This document shows, one piece after another, positions 10,628-22,300 of a DNA stretch of 64,000 nucleotides. Within the stretch, counting starts at the first letter, position 1, and each line of letters begins with the position of its first letter. The notes under the pieces are model-generated. The model was not told the DNA's origin, did not search any database, and was given only the letters and a program-made list of their open reading frames with translations. Source of the DNA: Lepidodermella squamata. Lineage: Eukaryota > Gastrotricha. Both the position numbers and the translations under genes were made by a program. Where the stretch lies: contig JBLDXI010000002.1 of the NCBI GenBank assembly GCA_047495785.1, forward strand, positions 1,612,001-1,676,000, read 5' to 3'.

Positions 10628-11379
10628 TTTTTGCTTTGCTACTATTCCTATAAAATAAGAAAGACTGTGTCATAAATAAAACATACACAGCAATTGCGCA
10701 ACCGACGCTTGGTGCCGGGCGGAACTACTGTGGGCCACAACAACACAACACAACAACAGTTTGTCGCGCGCGACAGAATTTTCAAGCGTGACTATTTGTG
10801 TGTGTCGCGTCGCTGTTTTCGTGCGACACACCAGCGACTGTTGAGATTCGCCAGTAGCAGTTAGCATAGTAAAATAATTTCTACGGAAAATTGTTGAAGA
10901 AATCACAAGAGACATCAGTCTGGTTATGAGAGAAAACTTAGCTAAAACGATGTTTATTGGTGAACGTCAAGTGTTGTTATGAATGACGACGATAAACGCA
11001 AAAAGCAAGTAATAATCGACGTGGCTCGCTAGTGTGCGCGCGTGCTCGTTTTTATTACCCCCTAATAATGTGAGCCGCCGACGAAAAGATGCGAGGAGGT
11101 CAGGTCAGCTTTCAAACAGCCAGACGAGGTGGCCGTTATTATTGCTGCCTGCTTTACAATTTACATGACGAAAATTAATTTTCCAATCAGGATGGCTTCC
11201 GTTGAGCGTTGAGCCAGGTGTAAATTGAGTGAAATTCGGAAGGTTTAGAGAAGTGAAGGTGCAAGAACGAGAAGCTCTTCAATTTAAAACACTCGTGTCT
11301 TTATCATATCCTCTATGGTCTTAATTGAAGAGGAAGGTCGACGCTACAATTTTTAGCAAACATGTTTTCCAGTTATCAT
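10628..11379. other. Intergenic upstream of the endonuclease-like gene
   Basis: No gene recognised. There are short CpG-rich patches (for example GTGTGCGCGCGTGC near 11034) and no clear TATA box. It ends at the 3' tail of the retrotransposon. Confidence 0.5.
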
Positions 11380-13190
11380 CATCATCATTTTATTGTTTTC
11401 CTTCTGATTGCACCATTTTTTGTCTTAATTTTATAAAAGAATAACAGTATTTAGGAGTGGATTTATAAATGGGCAAAAAGAGGATCGAGCGCAGAAGTAA
11501 GGCGTTGAGATAACTAGGAATCCAAGAATCGTCCCTCTTCAAGTCAGCACACGTTTTGCCATTTGCTGGAAAATACAGAAAATACGCCAAACCCCACTTT
11601 TCACTTATTTTCGGTCAATTAGTTTTGTTTAACTAAGGCCAAATTTGTAAGGACAGGCCATTCTTCCGATATAAATTTTTTGCACGAGTTGACAAAAAGA
11701 TTTATCGAAGTAATGTTAGTGATAGAGGCAGGTAGAAGGTACCATAATTTGGTTGTTCTAATAGCAAAGCTAAAGCCCCTAGGGCAAAGTGAATGTTGAG
11801 GAATTGTTAATTTGTTATTAGAATGATGTCGAGTAGTAGAGAGATTAGGTTTGAGAAAGAAAGTATCGTATTCTAGAGGATGAGACATATTATTAATTAT
11901 TTTGAACGCCATCGTAAGGTCGCGGATTAACCATCTTTGGTTTAAGGATAGCAATTCAAACTTAGCCAGCCTCTGAATATAGTCGAGGGGAGCCATAGGG
12001 GGAGATATAAATCTAGATGTGAAGTTTTTTAAGCACTTTTCTAAAAGATTACGATGCTTGAATAAATAAGGCTGCCAGACGCATGAGGCATATAGTAGGT
12101 TGGGTAAGACATAATAATTGAAAGCGCGAATTAGAACTGAGTGATTTATCTGGTGGAAAAAGAGTTCAGGATCAAACCTCAAAGGCGACGGCTTTTAGCG
12201 TCTAGTTTGTTGCAGTGAGACGAGAAGGTCAACCTGTTATCTATGATGACGCCAAGATCGCTAGTTTCTGTCACCGAGTTGATAATGTGAAGACCGAGTA
12301 GATAGTGTTATGGAGTAAGTTCTTAGATCCAAGACGAAGAATGAAACATTTTTTAAGATTAACTGATAGTTGGTGGGAAGAGAAAAAAGAATAGATAGAG
12401 TTAATATCCTGCTGTATATCAGCCGGATTTGTACCCAATTTGGGGTAAATTTTTGCATCGTCAGCAAATAATCGAATAATGCAAGATTTCACGCAGGATG
12501 GCAAGTCATTTATGAAAAGAAGGAATAAGATTGGGCCCAGCACGCTTCCTTGGGGCACACCGGAAGTGACTGGAGACCACTGACAATGAGCATTGTTAAT
12601 AACGACGCGTTGAGAACGACCAAGTAAAAAATTAGACATCCAATCAAGTAGGCGACCAGAAATGTTGTAGTGTTCTAGTTTATTTATCAGTTTTATGTGA
12701 GAGACGGAATCGAAGGCCTTTTTAAGGTCAAAGTAAATGCAGTCAACGGGGATGCCCCTGTCAAGTCTAGACGACCACTCGTTGATATTCTCGAGTAGCT
12801 GCATTTCGGCACTGCGGCCTGATAGGAACCCAAACTGTTCGGGAGATAGAATATTAGATTATTTTTAGTGAGATGAGATACCATTTCAATCCGAATACAA
12901 GACTCCATAACTTTACATGGTATACTGGTTAGGCTAATGGGCCGATAGTTTTCGGTTGAAGAGGGGGAGCCACTGTTTTTGAAAATAGGTACAACGTTAG
13001 CTAATTTCCAACAGGCTGGAAGTACACCGGATTCGAAACTTCTAGAAAAAATTAACGAAAGAGGAAATGCGAGAGAATCGGATAAGTTCTTTAATATTGT
13101 GGGGTGGACACCGTCAGGCCCCATAGAAGAATTTGCTTCGAGATTACGTAATAAAGATTCAATAGTTCTAACAGGATAAGCGGCTTGTGT
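11380..13190 (-). mobile_element. 5'-truncated non-LTR (LINE, CR1/Jockey-like) retrotransposon, inactive
   Basis: On the minus strand the order is a pre-RT segment with GPDGVHP, the NYRPISLTSIPCKVME block, the reverse-transcriptase core with YFDLKKAFDSV, GVPQGSVLGP and the catalytic box FADD (about 12455), and a C-terminal region with RLAKFELLSLNQR and a hydrophobic end (stop at 11619). At least two frameshifts break the frame, near 12855 and near 12190, so no full product is possible. The apurinic-like endonuclease expected upstream of RT is missing, which indicates 5' truncation at about 13190. The 3' end has a short ATG/ATGATG-type tail (11381-11394 on the plus strand reads ATC repeats), common for CR1-like elements in place of poly(A). 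Confidence 0.85.
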
Positions 13191-13455
13191 TCCAACCCAA
13201 TCCAAATTCTTTTATGGCGTGGCGGGCATAATGTTGTCCCCTAGATCACAGCCGCATTTTATGTTTTCTAAACATTGCTTCCACTTATAAATGCTGAACG
13301 GCCGTTTGAACAATAGGTGCTGTGCCCTATTAAACGTGTATCCCGTCACCCTTGAATGCAAGCTTGAAAAGTGAAACGTTTTTTTTTACCTTCATTCCTA
13401 GATTTCGCAAACCTAATAAAATCCGACAATAAAAGCCACCTTGAACCATTTGGTT
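13190..13455. repeat. Dispersed repeat, copy 2
   Basis: This is the second copy of the repeat at 8193-8475. It directly abuts the truncated 5' end of the retrotransposon, so the LINE may have inserted at its edge. Confidence 0.75.
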
Positions 13456-13815
13456 AAGTCCTCACTTGGTGAAAATGGCTCGCTGCTCGCTGATAAAAAT
13501 ATTCGCAATATCGTCCACGTGCTATAGCTGGCACGCGACAGAGGACTGGTTAGGGAAAAAGTTCATTTGGCTTGAGACCAACGTTGCAATTTCATTAACA
13601 ATTTATTGTTCGTTCATTTTGTTTGAATGATTTTGTTCTTTGATTTTTTCGTTGCTTGTTGCTATGGCTCTTGCCAAAACATGATCTTTAACCTATGTAA
13701 AATGGAAAAATAGATAAGACATCAACATGATGCTTGTTGGAACGCCTACTAATTCAATACACTTCCTTGCCACTCGTTTCTAGATAGCTAGCTGTTGTCA
13801 TTTTGCCAATGATTT
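13456..13815. promoter_or_regulatory. Upstream region of the enoyl-CoA hydratase gene
   Basis: 360 bp between the dispersed repeat and the ECHS1-like gene. It is AT-rich and I recognise no TATA box or other specific element. Confidence 0.3.
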
Positions 13816-14716
13816 ATGGCGTCTCACTTGACGAAATGTTTTGTGTTATCCCTGGTTTCACGCCGACTTCTTTGCAGTAGCAGCTACAAAAACATAATAG
13901 TTGAAAAGAAGGGCGCAAAGAATGACGTCGGCTTGATTCGTCTCAATCGCCCTAAACAAATCAATGCGTTGAGTCGCGAGCTGATGAGCGAGCTTACAAC
14001 GGCCCTCAAGACCTTTGATAGCGATCCAAATGTCGGGGCTGTCGTTATCACTGGATCCGAACGCGCGTTTGCAGCTGGAGCTGACGTTACCGAAATGCAG
14101 AATTTGACGTTCACCGAAGTGACGAAAAGTGACTTCCTCGGGTATTGGCACGAAACTACACGCATTCGAAAACCGATAATTGCCGCTGTTAATGGTTTCG
14201 CAATCGGCGGTGGATGTGAACTGGCAATGATGTGCGACATCATTTACGCGGGTGAGAAGGCCCAGTTCGCGCAATCTGAAGTCCTCATTGGTATTAGTTT
14301 TTCAACAAGAACGAGAGAACTAATGGTATCAGACACATTTTACAGGCACCATCCCCGGCGGCGGTGGAACTCAGCGGTTGGCTCGCGCCATGGGAAAGTC
14401 GAAAGCAATGGAAATGATTTTGGCTGGCGAGAGAATCAACGCTCAGCAGGCTGAAAAGGCGGGATTGGTCGCCAAAATTTTCCCTGCCGATAAGCTCGTC
14501 GACGAATCTATCAAAGTTGCTGAAAAGATCGCTAGTCTTTCTCAACTGGCAGTTGCCTACGCGAAAGAAGCTGTGAATCAATCGCAAGAGCTGCCGCTTG
14601 GTGAGGGTAATTACCTTGAAAAGCGTTTGTTTTATGCGACGTTTGCAACCGCTGACCGAAATGAAGGTATGTCGGCTTTCATCGAGAAGCGCCCGCCGAA
14701 GTTCACTCATAACTGA
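13816..14716 (+). CDS. ECHS1: Mitochondrial enoyl-CoA hydratase (short-chain), ECHS1-like
   Basis: Exons 13816-14290 and 14346-14716 (55-nt intron) give 281 aa, close to the about 290 of ECHS1. The enzyme hydrates 2-trans-enoyl-CoA to 3-hydroxyacyl-CoA in mitochondrial beta-oxidation and valine breakdown. The first 30 or so residues are basic and hydroxylated ([19 protein letters not shown]), as in a matrix-targeting peptide. The crotonase fold is plain: [22 protein letters not shown], and the oxyanion-hole and catalytic block [16 protein letters not shown] with the first catalytic glutamate. The second glutamate is in AQSEVLIG, which continues across the splice into [11 protein letters not shown]. 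The C-terminal helices are complete and the protein ends before the convergent SLC18B1-like gene, with 147 bp between the two stop codons, so the 3' UTRs probably overlap or nearly so. An AATAAA lies near 14852. Confidence 0.95.
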
Positions 14717-14863
14717 GAGACCTTTGTTGAACTTAATGTTGATCTAGCGAAGAACTGATAATTATTAATGACCCTGTGATAGGATTTCCTCAGCTTTTCC
14801 GATGTTGTGCCTTTAGTTAACGTTCTTTTATTTATAGGTCGTTCAAGTTGTAAAATAAAACCA

Positions 14864-17800
14864 TTAATTGTGACATTCAGTGTTTGATAATTTGCTGTAG
14901 GCGTTTTCGCGCTTTGTCATCTCCGCCTTCAGCCATGTTGGGGTGTCTCTTTTTTCGACGTTGCAGTCGATTAGTCGTTTCATGTCCTCGCGTTTTGCCT
15001 TTCGTTTTTCTGCAAATTTGACGATAATACTGCCGAAAAGGGCAAGCGCTACTACTACAGCGGAAATTCCGATGGAACCAGACAAGATCGAACTGGTGAC
15101 GGGGTAGCCGTATTTATCAACGCAAGGGAACGAAAAAGCAACACCGATGAAGCCGCCAAGAGTGACCAGACTGTTGTAAATCGCTGAAAAAATTAAAATT
15201 ATAATAAAATTTCAAAAAAATTCAAAAAAATACCAGATACAACGGAGCTTGACTTTAGATCAATTCCTACGTCTTCTTCCATGTCGAAGGCTTCGAAAGT
15301 TGAGGCAGTTGCATCGCTTACCAGTCCCATCGTTATTTCGCCCGGCTTCGGTCCACGTTTAGATTTTTGTAAAATATCGAACATCGTTTTAGACATGGGA
15401 CCCATAATCATGGCGAGAGCGATGCGTGAAAGGATGATGCCAGTGATGACGACAATGGCCAAGCTCAGAAGTGAGCCATCGTCTTGAACACCGCTCGATA
15501 CATTAAATTCATTAATTATTGAAGAAAGATTTGATGGAACCGCGGGAGTAGCTGTTTCCGGCATGTTAGCGGTCGAGTTCGGTTCGAGAATAACCTGGAC
15601 TGCCCATGAAGAAGGCCCGATGAGCTGGTAAGCTGGGCAGCCTATGAGGCACCCAACCTAAAAAATCTCGCAATTAACAGTGTTTTACTCATAATTCAAC
15701 TCAAATACCAGAATAAACGACAAGCTGAAGCCGATTTTGTCATTGATGCGGCCTATCAAAGGGCTTGTTATTGCGAACCAAGCTCCTGCGCCAAACAGGG
15801 CGACGCCAATTGCACCAGAAGATAATTTGAATTGGGACAAGTGATGAACACTCAGTGTGTTGACGAAAGTAGCGGCGGCGTAAGACATCAGAAAAGCGAA
15901 ACACGTCGCCCATGCTACCGGAGAGCGGAGGAGATCAGCCACGGGCCACCTTTGCGTTAAAAACACAAAGAGATGGATAATATAGCAATGATAAAATAGC
16001 GCGTGAAATAAAGTCATTCATTTTTCGCTTAGTAGGTATTTTTCATTTGACGCAATGTGTGTGAGCCCCGTGTTGTGCGTGCAAATTAATCAAGTAATAA
16101 AGGGTGTTTAGTGCGAAAGAACATTCTCGAACATTCTGGAATTTTCTAGATTTTTCTAAATTTTCTCGATTTTTCTAGAATGTTCTTTACTGAGTATATA
16201 TTCCCGACGTCCGCTGACCCTCTGCATCCTCTCTCAAAGCTAATTCGAAGTTACAATCTTGAACTATTACTACAAGTTTTCAACTGCGCTTTTAAACCAC
16301 TGTTTCATTGATATTGCTTGATTACCACTGCAATGTCTTCATCAACATCTCGAGCTATTGGCATTGACCTGGGCACGACGTATTCTTGCGTCGGTGTCTA
16401 CCAGAACGGCAAGGTCGAAATCATCGCCAACGACCAGGGCAACCGAACAACGCCCAGCTACGTCGCGTTCACCGACACCGAGCGACTCATCGGCGACGGC
16501 GCCAAGAACCAGGTCGCGATGAACCCGCAAAACACGGTTTTCGACGCGAAGCGCCTCATCGGCCGGCGGTTCGACGACCCGATCGTCCAAAGCGACATGA
16601 AGCACTGGCCGTTCAAGGTCGTCAACGAGGCGGGCAAGCCGAAAATCGAGGTCGAGTACAAGGGCGAGCCGAAACGATTCGCGCCCGAGGAAATTTCATC
16701 GATGGTCTTACTCAAGATGAAAGAGACCGCCGAGGCGTACCTGGGTCACAAGGTGCGCGATGCCGTCATCACGGTTCCGGCCTACTTCAACGACTCGCAG
16801 CGACTGGCCACGAAAGACGCTGGTGCCATTGCTGGTCTCAACGTCATGCGAATCATCAACGAACCGACGGCGGCTGCTCTTGCCTACGGTCTCGACAAAC
16901 AACACGAGTCGCAGGAGAAGAAGGTCCTAATTTTCGATCTTGGTGGTGGTACTTTCGATGTTTCGATCCTGTCAGTCGATGGCGGTGTCTTCGAAGTGCT
17001 GGCTACGTCAGGTGACACTCACTTGGGTGGCGAAGATTTCGACAATCGCATGGTCAACTTCTTCGTCGACGAATTTAAGCGGAAGTACGGCAAGGACATC
17101 TCGAAGAACTCACGAGCCCTCCGCCGCCTTCGAACCGCCTGCGAACGCGCGAAACGAGCCCTGTCGAGCAGCACCGAGGCCAACATCGAGATCGACTCGC
17201 TGCATGAAGGCGTCGATTTCTACTCGAAAATCACGCGAGCCCGTTTCGAGGAGCTCTGCAACGACTTGTTCCAGAAGACGATGCAACCAGTCGAGCAGGC
17301 CCTCCGCGACGCCAAGCTGGACAAATCGAAGATCGACGAGGTCGTGCTGGTCGGCGGTTCGACTCGCATCCCGAAGGTTCAGAAGCTATTGACCGACTTC
17401 ATGGGCAAGCCTCTCAACAAGTCGATCAACCCGGACGAGGCCGTCGCTTATGGCGCCGCTGTTCAGGCCGCGATTCTCTCAGGCGTGACCGACAACACTG
17501 TCAAGGACGTCCTGCTGGTCGATGTTATCCCGCTCAGTCTCGGCATCGAAACCGCTGGTGGAGTGATGACCAAGTTGCTGGAGCGCAATTCGAAAGTGCC
17601 GACTCGAGCCACGCAGACCTTCACAACGTACTCGGACAATCAATCGGCCGTGACGATCCAAGTCTACGAAGGCGAGCGGGCGATGACGAAGGACAACAAC
17701 TTTTTGGGCCGCTTCGATCTGACTGGAATCCCGCCGGCGCCTCGTGGTGTCCCGCAAATCGAGGTCACCTTCGACATCGACGCTAACTGCATCCTCAACG

Positions 17801-19173
17801 TTTCGGCGGTCGAAAAGGCGACTGGAAAATCGAACAAGATCAAAATCACGAACGAGAAACGGCTGTCGAAGGAAGAAGTCGAGCGAATGGTGGCTCAGGC
17901 CGAAAAGTTCAAGGCGGACGACGACAAACAGCGCGAACGAGTTGCGGCTCGAAACGGTCTCGAACACCTTGCCTACTCGTACAAGCAAGCTGTCGAAGAT
18001 GCGGGCGAGAATCTATCGGCTAGTGACAAGCAGACGGTCAAGGACAAGTGCCAGGAGGTGATTTCTTGGCTCGATCGCAACACGACCGCCGAGAAGGACG
18101 AAATCGAGTACAAATCGCAGGAATTGCAGAAGGCCTGCTCGCCAGTTATGACGAAACTGCATGGCGGCAACTCTTCGAGCAACACTGGCAAGACCGATGG
18201 CGGCAATCAGTCACGCTCGGCTGGCTCGACGTCAAACAACCGTGGCCCAACTGTCGAAGAAGTTGATTAAACCTAACGTGAACTAAATAGACTGACTTTT
18301 ATCTAGTGATTCAATTTTCCATGTTGATGTGAATTTTTTGAAATAAAAGCTTGAAAAAATGACAAATAGTTTTGATGTCAATTTTTTATGGAAATTGTGA
18401 GTATTAAGCTTACGGTTGGCTTGATGCAGAATTATTATCGGCAGCGGAGTTCGGTAGGTGATAGGCAACGAAGAAGCCCACCAAGGGTAGTAGCAAGCCG
18501 AACGGCAGTGTTGTAGCTGGAAACCCGCCAAACTCATAGAGAAATCCGCCAGCTAAAGGTCCAATAATCTGACCAAGCTGGTAGGAAGTTTCCAAACAGC
18601 CGTAGATGAATGAAACTCTATCGGGATCAAAAATTGGGGCGATTGCGTATAACGAGGCGCTAATTTTGATTATTCCGAGACTAAAAAGAACAGATGTCGG
18701 ATAGATTAAAGCGCGGAACGAGTTACCAGCTGGCAACCAGTGACTGAAACCTGATGAAAATTCAGAATTTTAATCTAAAAACAAATTGACCGAAAAATAC
18801 CAAGTAAAATCGTGCTAATCGTAGCTAAGGCAACACCGATGGATAAAATTAGTTTCGCCTGGACCTTGGTGATCAAATAACCTAAAATAAATCCGAAATT
18901 AAAATTCATCTATAATAGTTTTATTGAGAATTTACAAGCAACGGGATACAAAGCCACGGAAGATATGTAGATGCAGGCGTAAAACAGCCCAATTTCCGTG
19001 AGAGAAATGCCTTTATTGCCTGCTTCGGGTACAAAAAATGGCGCAAAGGTTGCCAGGTTGAATCCGAGTAGGAATAAAGCCGCACATTCGAGGGACAAAT
19101 AAAGTCGCCATTTTTTCAAACTTCTCGACGGCTTAAGAGGCAATTCTTCCGCTTCAACGATTTCTATGCTCAT
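14864..19173 (-). CDS. SLC18B1: Major facilitator transporter, SLC18B1-like (vesicular amine/polyamine type)
   Basis: Six exons: 19173-18936, 18881-18801, 18750-18414, 15949-15709, 15657-15234 and 15183-14864, giving 546 aa with all phases consistent. About 12 membrane segments are expected. Family signs are the N-terminal segment with [17 protein letters not shown], the TM4-TM6 block [20 protein letters not shown] plus [13 protein letters not shown], and the C-half start [14 protein letters not shown] with the inter-domain-type [15 protein letters not shown]18B1 loads polyamines or amines into vesicles in mammals; other DHA1-type MFS carriers remain possible. The third intron is 2464 nt, against 43-54 nt for the other four, and contains the whole Hsp70 gene on the opposite strand. 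Donor CC|GTAAGC and acceptor CAAAG|G join to one proline codon. The start shares a 191-bp interval with the divergent ABCA gene. A decayed partial copy lies near 5690-5830. Confidence 0.85.
16119..16200 (+). promoter_or_regulatory. Heat-shock element array and TATA box of Hsp70
   Basis: Six alternating GAA/TTC units at exact 5-bp spacing cover 16119-16146 (GAA 16119, TTC 16124, GAA 16129, TTC 16134, GAA 16139, TTC 16144). Weaker units follow, then a second perfect TTC-GAA-TTC trimer at 16173-16185. A TATA box (TATATA, 16195-16200) lies 10 bp further on and 133 bp before the ATG. This is the layout of a strongly heat-inducible HSF1-driven promoter. Confidence 0.92.
16333..18270 (+). CDS. HSP70: Cytosolic heat shock protein 70, heat-inducible type
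   Basis: Intronless, 645 aa. This is an ATP-dependent chaperone that binds unfolded segments with J-proteins and nucleotide-exchange factors. The nucleotide-binding domain (about 1-385) has [15 protein letters not shown] at the N-terminus, [13 protein letters not shown] and the [11 protein letters not shown] phosphate-2 motif. The substrate-binding domain follows, then a Ser/Asn/Gly-rich tail ending in EEVD, the TPR-cochaperone binding tail of cytosolic forms. GGMP repeats of constitutive Hsc70 are absent. The start at 16333 is the first ATG in frame and precedes [15 protein letters not shown]. Codon use is strongly biased to C/G-ending codons compared with neighbours, as in highly expressed genes. 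It lies wholly inside an intron of the opposite-strand SLC18B1-like gene and has its own HSE/TATA promoter. The lack of introns and the inducible promoter agree with stress-time expression when splicing is impaired, or with origin by retroposition. Confidence 0.97.
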   Translation: MSSSTSRAIGIDLGTTYSCVGVYQNGKVEIIANDQGNRTTPSYVAFTDTERLIGDGAKNQVAMNPQNTVFDAKRLIGRRFDDPIVQSDMKHWPFKVVNEAGKPKIEVEYKGEPKRFAPEEISSMVLLKMKETAEAYLGHKVRDAVITVPAYFNDSQRLATKDAGAIAGLNVMRIINEPTAAALAYGLDKQHESQEKKVLIFDLGGGTFDVSILSVDGGVFEVLATSGDTHLGGEDFDNRMVNFFVDEFKRKYGKDISKNSRALRRLRTACERAKRALSSSTEANIEIDSLHEGVDFYSKITRARFEELCNDLFQKTMQPVEQALRDAKLDKSKIDEVVLVGGSTRIPKVQKLLTDFMGKPLNKSINPDEAVAYGAAVQAAILSGVTDNTVKDVLLVDVIPLSLGIETAGGVMTKLLERNSKVPTRATQTFTTYSDNQSAVTIQVYEGERAMTKDNNFLGRFDLTGIPPAPRGVPQIEVTFDIDANCILNVSAVEKATGKSNKIKITNEKRLSKEEVERMVAQAEKFKADDDKQRERVAARNGLEHLAYSYKQAVEDAGENLSASDKQTVKDKCQEVISWLDRNTTAEKDEIEYKSQELQKACSPVMTKLHGGNSSSNTGKTDGGNQSRSAGSTSNNRGPTVEEVD

Positions 19174-19364
19174 TTTTGTGAATTTTAAACGTGTTAAAAT
19201 TTAAAGTTTTTAGAATGGACTGAATGACATAAATTTGGCCTCATTGTAACCACGTGCGGTCGGGATAAAAGTTGAAGCCACGTGCCTTAAATTTTCAACC
19301 TTGAAAAGTTGGTGATGTAACTCGTGCAGCTTTTTACAAGCTGGAAGCTCGAATTTAATCGAAG
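19174..19364. promoter_or_regulatory. Shared bidirectional promoter, SLC18B1-like / ABCA, with two E-boxes
   Basis: The 191 bp between divergent start codons carry two perfect CACGTG E-boxes at 19251-19256 and 19279-19284, 28 bp apart (ACCACGTGCGG and GCCACGTGCC). CACGTG is bound by bHLH-ZIP factors such as TFEB/MITF, USF and MYC. No TATA box is evident. Confidence 0.55.
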
Positions 19365-22300
19365 ATGACCAATCGATTTCGTCAGATCAAATTACTGCTC
19401 TGGAAAAATTTCTTGCTGAAACGAAGACAGCCGGTAAGATTCCTTTTTAATTTTAGAATTAATTTAACTTAAATTTGAATAATTAAGGCTGTGCTATTTT
19501 TGGAATGTTTCTCGCCAATTTTATTCTTCGTTATGATTGGGACGCTGCGTTTGAGCAATTCACCGGTGCCCCAAGAGACATATTACGGCCGACCTAAGCC
19601 ACTACCATCGAGTGGTTTAATATCTGTTGCTCAAGCTATTTGCCGCGAGGTACCAACAAATGACGACGGATTACCAGCTTTCCCAACGGATTCCAAGTAC
19701 CTAGTAATTTCTTTTAATTTTTTATTAAAGTTCCCAATTTTTAGGATCTCAATGTCGTTGAAAAATCTCGACTCTTTCTACCGAAATTACGCCCAAGTTT
19801 ACCCGGAATCTTTACTGGAAACTCTGGAGAGCCTTCCTCAAATTCTCGAAGAAAATTTTGCATCTTTGCCTGAATTCATGGCAGAATTCAAAAATTTGAC
19901 TGACGAAGCGTTCGATCAAGGTGAGCCGCTCGCCAAGGTCAAGTCCGAATTTCTCAATCAAAATTATCGCAAGGTAAATCGCGCTGAACCTTTTTTAAAT
20001 ATAATTTGATTTATTCCTTATTTTAGCTTAAAGAGATTATGGTGTTTTATTCGGCCTTAAATGAAATTGGCTCCATAGCAGAATATTTTGCTATCGAAGC
20101 CTGTCAAAATTACTCGAATAGCTCGCGAAGTAAACTTGAGGAATTCATGAAAATCATCGAGCGAGTTTTGCCTGTCCTTTGCCCGGGGACGTCATCATCC
20201 GGTACAATTTTAGGCAGCTGGAAGAAATATATAAACGGCTCAGCCGATTTTGCGACTAATTTACTCTTCGAGAGAATTTCGACGACAAGCCCTCGAATTT
20301 TCTATTCGCCCCTCGGAACGGCTGCTGATGAAATAATGGCGAAAGTGAATCGAACTTTCGACGCAATTGATACGGCTAATGTCATAGCTCGTTACTGGCT
20401 CGAAGTTACCAGCCTGAAATTGGCCAAGATTTTTTCAAAGCTCGAAACGGCGCAAAATATTAAATTTTTGAACGAGGTTGCAATTTTTTTTTTAATTCTC
20501 CAAAATTTAATAGCTGATTTTCCGAAATACGTAGATTCGAGAAAGTCTGAAGTTGAAGCTGAAAGGAAAGGCCGTTGATCCGGCCTTGGATCTCTTCATC
20601 AACGCAAAGTTGGACAGCCCTGAAAGGACATTAATCAAAATCAAGAAAACGAATGACGTAGCTTGCGTCTGGTTGAAAATGGCGGGCGATTTAAATTTAT
20701 CAATAATCCGGCCTTTCGCCAGTGAGCGCAATGCCGTTGATTACGCGGCAAATCACGCTCATCGGGAAAATATCAGCGTTTTCGCTATCGTGTCATTCAT
20801 CGATATGAACAAGACTACTGATGGGAAACTACCGCGACATGTCAAGTACAAAATTCGAATGAATTCAACGCTACTGCCTACTGTCCGCCGAGTTCGGTCG
20901 TCATTTTGGACGCCGATGCCTGACAAAACGGGCGAATATTATTACTAGTAAGTGGGCCGAAAAAATCAAGAAATAACTGCTGAATTTGAGTATTTTTTCA
21001 GCCTTGGCTTCGCTTTCTTGCAAGATTTGATCGAAAGAGCGATAATCGATGCTCAAATTGGCGATGATATCATTGAACCCGGAACTTTTGCGACTAATTT
21101 CCCTGTCCCGTGCCATCGCAACGACATCTTAGCAATGCCGAATGCGTAAGCTACAATTAAAAAAATTGAAAAACAATTAAGGCGGATTTGTTTTTTAGTG
21201 TAATTTTGCCGATATTTATGCCGCTAAGCTTCATCTATCCCGCCGCGATTTTGACTCATAACTTGGTTGCTGAAAAGGAATTGCATCTAAAAGAATATAT
21301 GAAAGTAATGGGATTGAGCAGTAGCTCGCATAGCCTCGCTTGGTTTATCCTCTCCTTCACCCAAATGACCTTTTCAATGTCAGTGATTGTCGCCTTACTT
21401 CAATATTGCCTCGTCATTGTCAACAGCGACCCAATTGTTATTTGGCTAATGTTGGAGGTCTACTGCATCTGTTCGATTTCCTTAAGTTTTTTTGTTAGTT
21501 CGATATTTTCGAAGGCGAAAATCGCGGCTGCTGTAAGTGGCCTTCTCTACGTTGTCACTTACGTACCCGGAGCTTGCATAAATATTCACGATTTTCTATC
21601 ACAAACCGGTCCACCTGACTATTTGCGCCGTTTAGCCAGCTTATTCCCAACGTCGGCGTTCAGTTTATGCTGTAAATTCGTTACATTTCGAGACGCAGAG
21701 GGCGTTGGAGTCCAGTGGAATAATTTGGCTAGTTCAAATGGCGAATTTTCGATACTTGAAGCGCTGATTTTTATGGCGATGGACTGTTTTATTCTGTTAT
21801 TTATGGGTTGGTATATTGAACAAGTTCGGCCTGGTCATTTCGGAATTTCGAAGGCGTGGAACTTCCTATTTCAAACTTCGTACTGGCTAGGAAAATCTGA
21901 TCCCTTCAAATACTCGCCACTGCCAAGTGATGATATACCTTTCGAGGGGAATTTCGAACAAAATTCGAGCAAATTGAATCCAACTGTGAAAATAATTGAT
22001 TTGACGAAGCGGCACTCTTCCTCGAAAACGTGTGCTGTTGAAAAGTTGTCACTTGACCTTTATGAATCTCAAATCACTGGTCTACTAGGTCACAACGGCG
22101 CTGGTAAGTCGACGACAATGTCGATATTAACCGGAGTTTCATCGCCGACTTATGGCTCGATTCGAATTTACGGCCTTGATTTGGTTGAAAATCTCGATAA
22201 AATTCGGAATTCGATCGGTTTCTGTCCGCAGCAAGATGTCTTATTCGAAAATCTTACTCCAAGAGAACACCTTGAATTTTTCGGAGCTTTGAAGGGTAAA

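Noticed and set aside
16342-18206. Several long open frames antisense or shifted within Hsp70 (for example 17988-17479 minus, 16386-17015 plus)
   Set aside because: They arise from the strong C/G-ending codon bias of Hsp70; none has domain features and the Hsp70 frame is certain.
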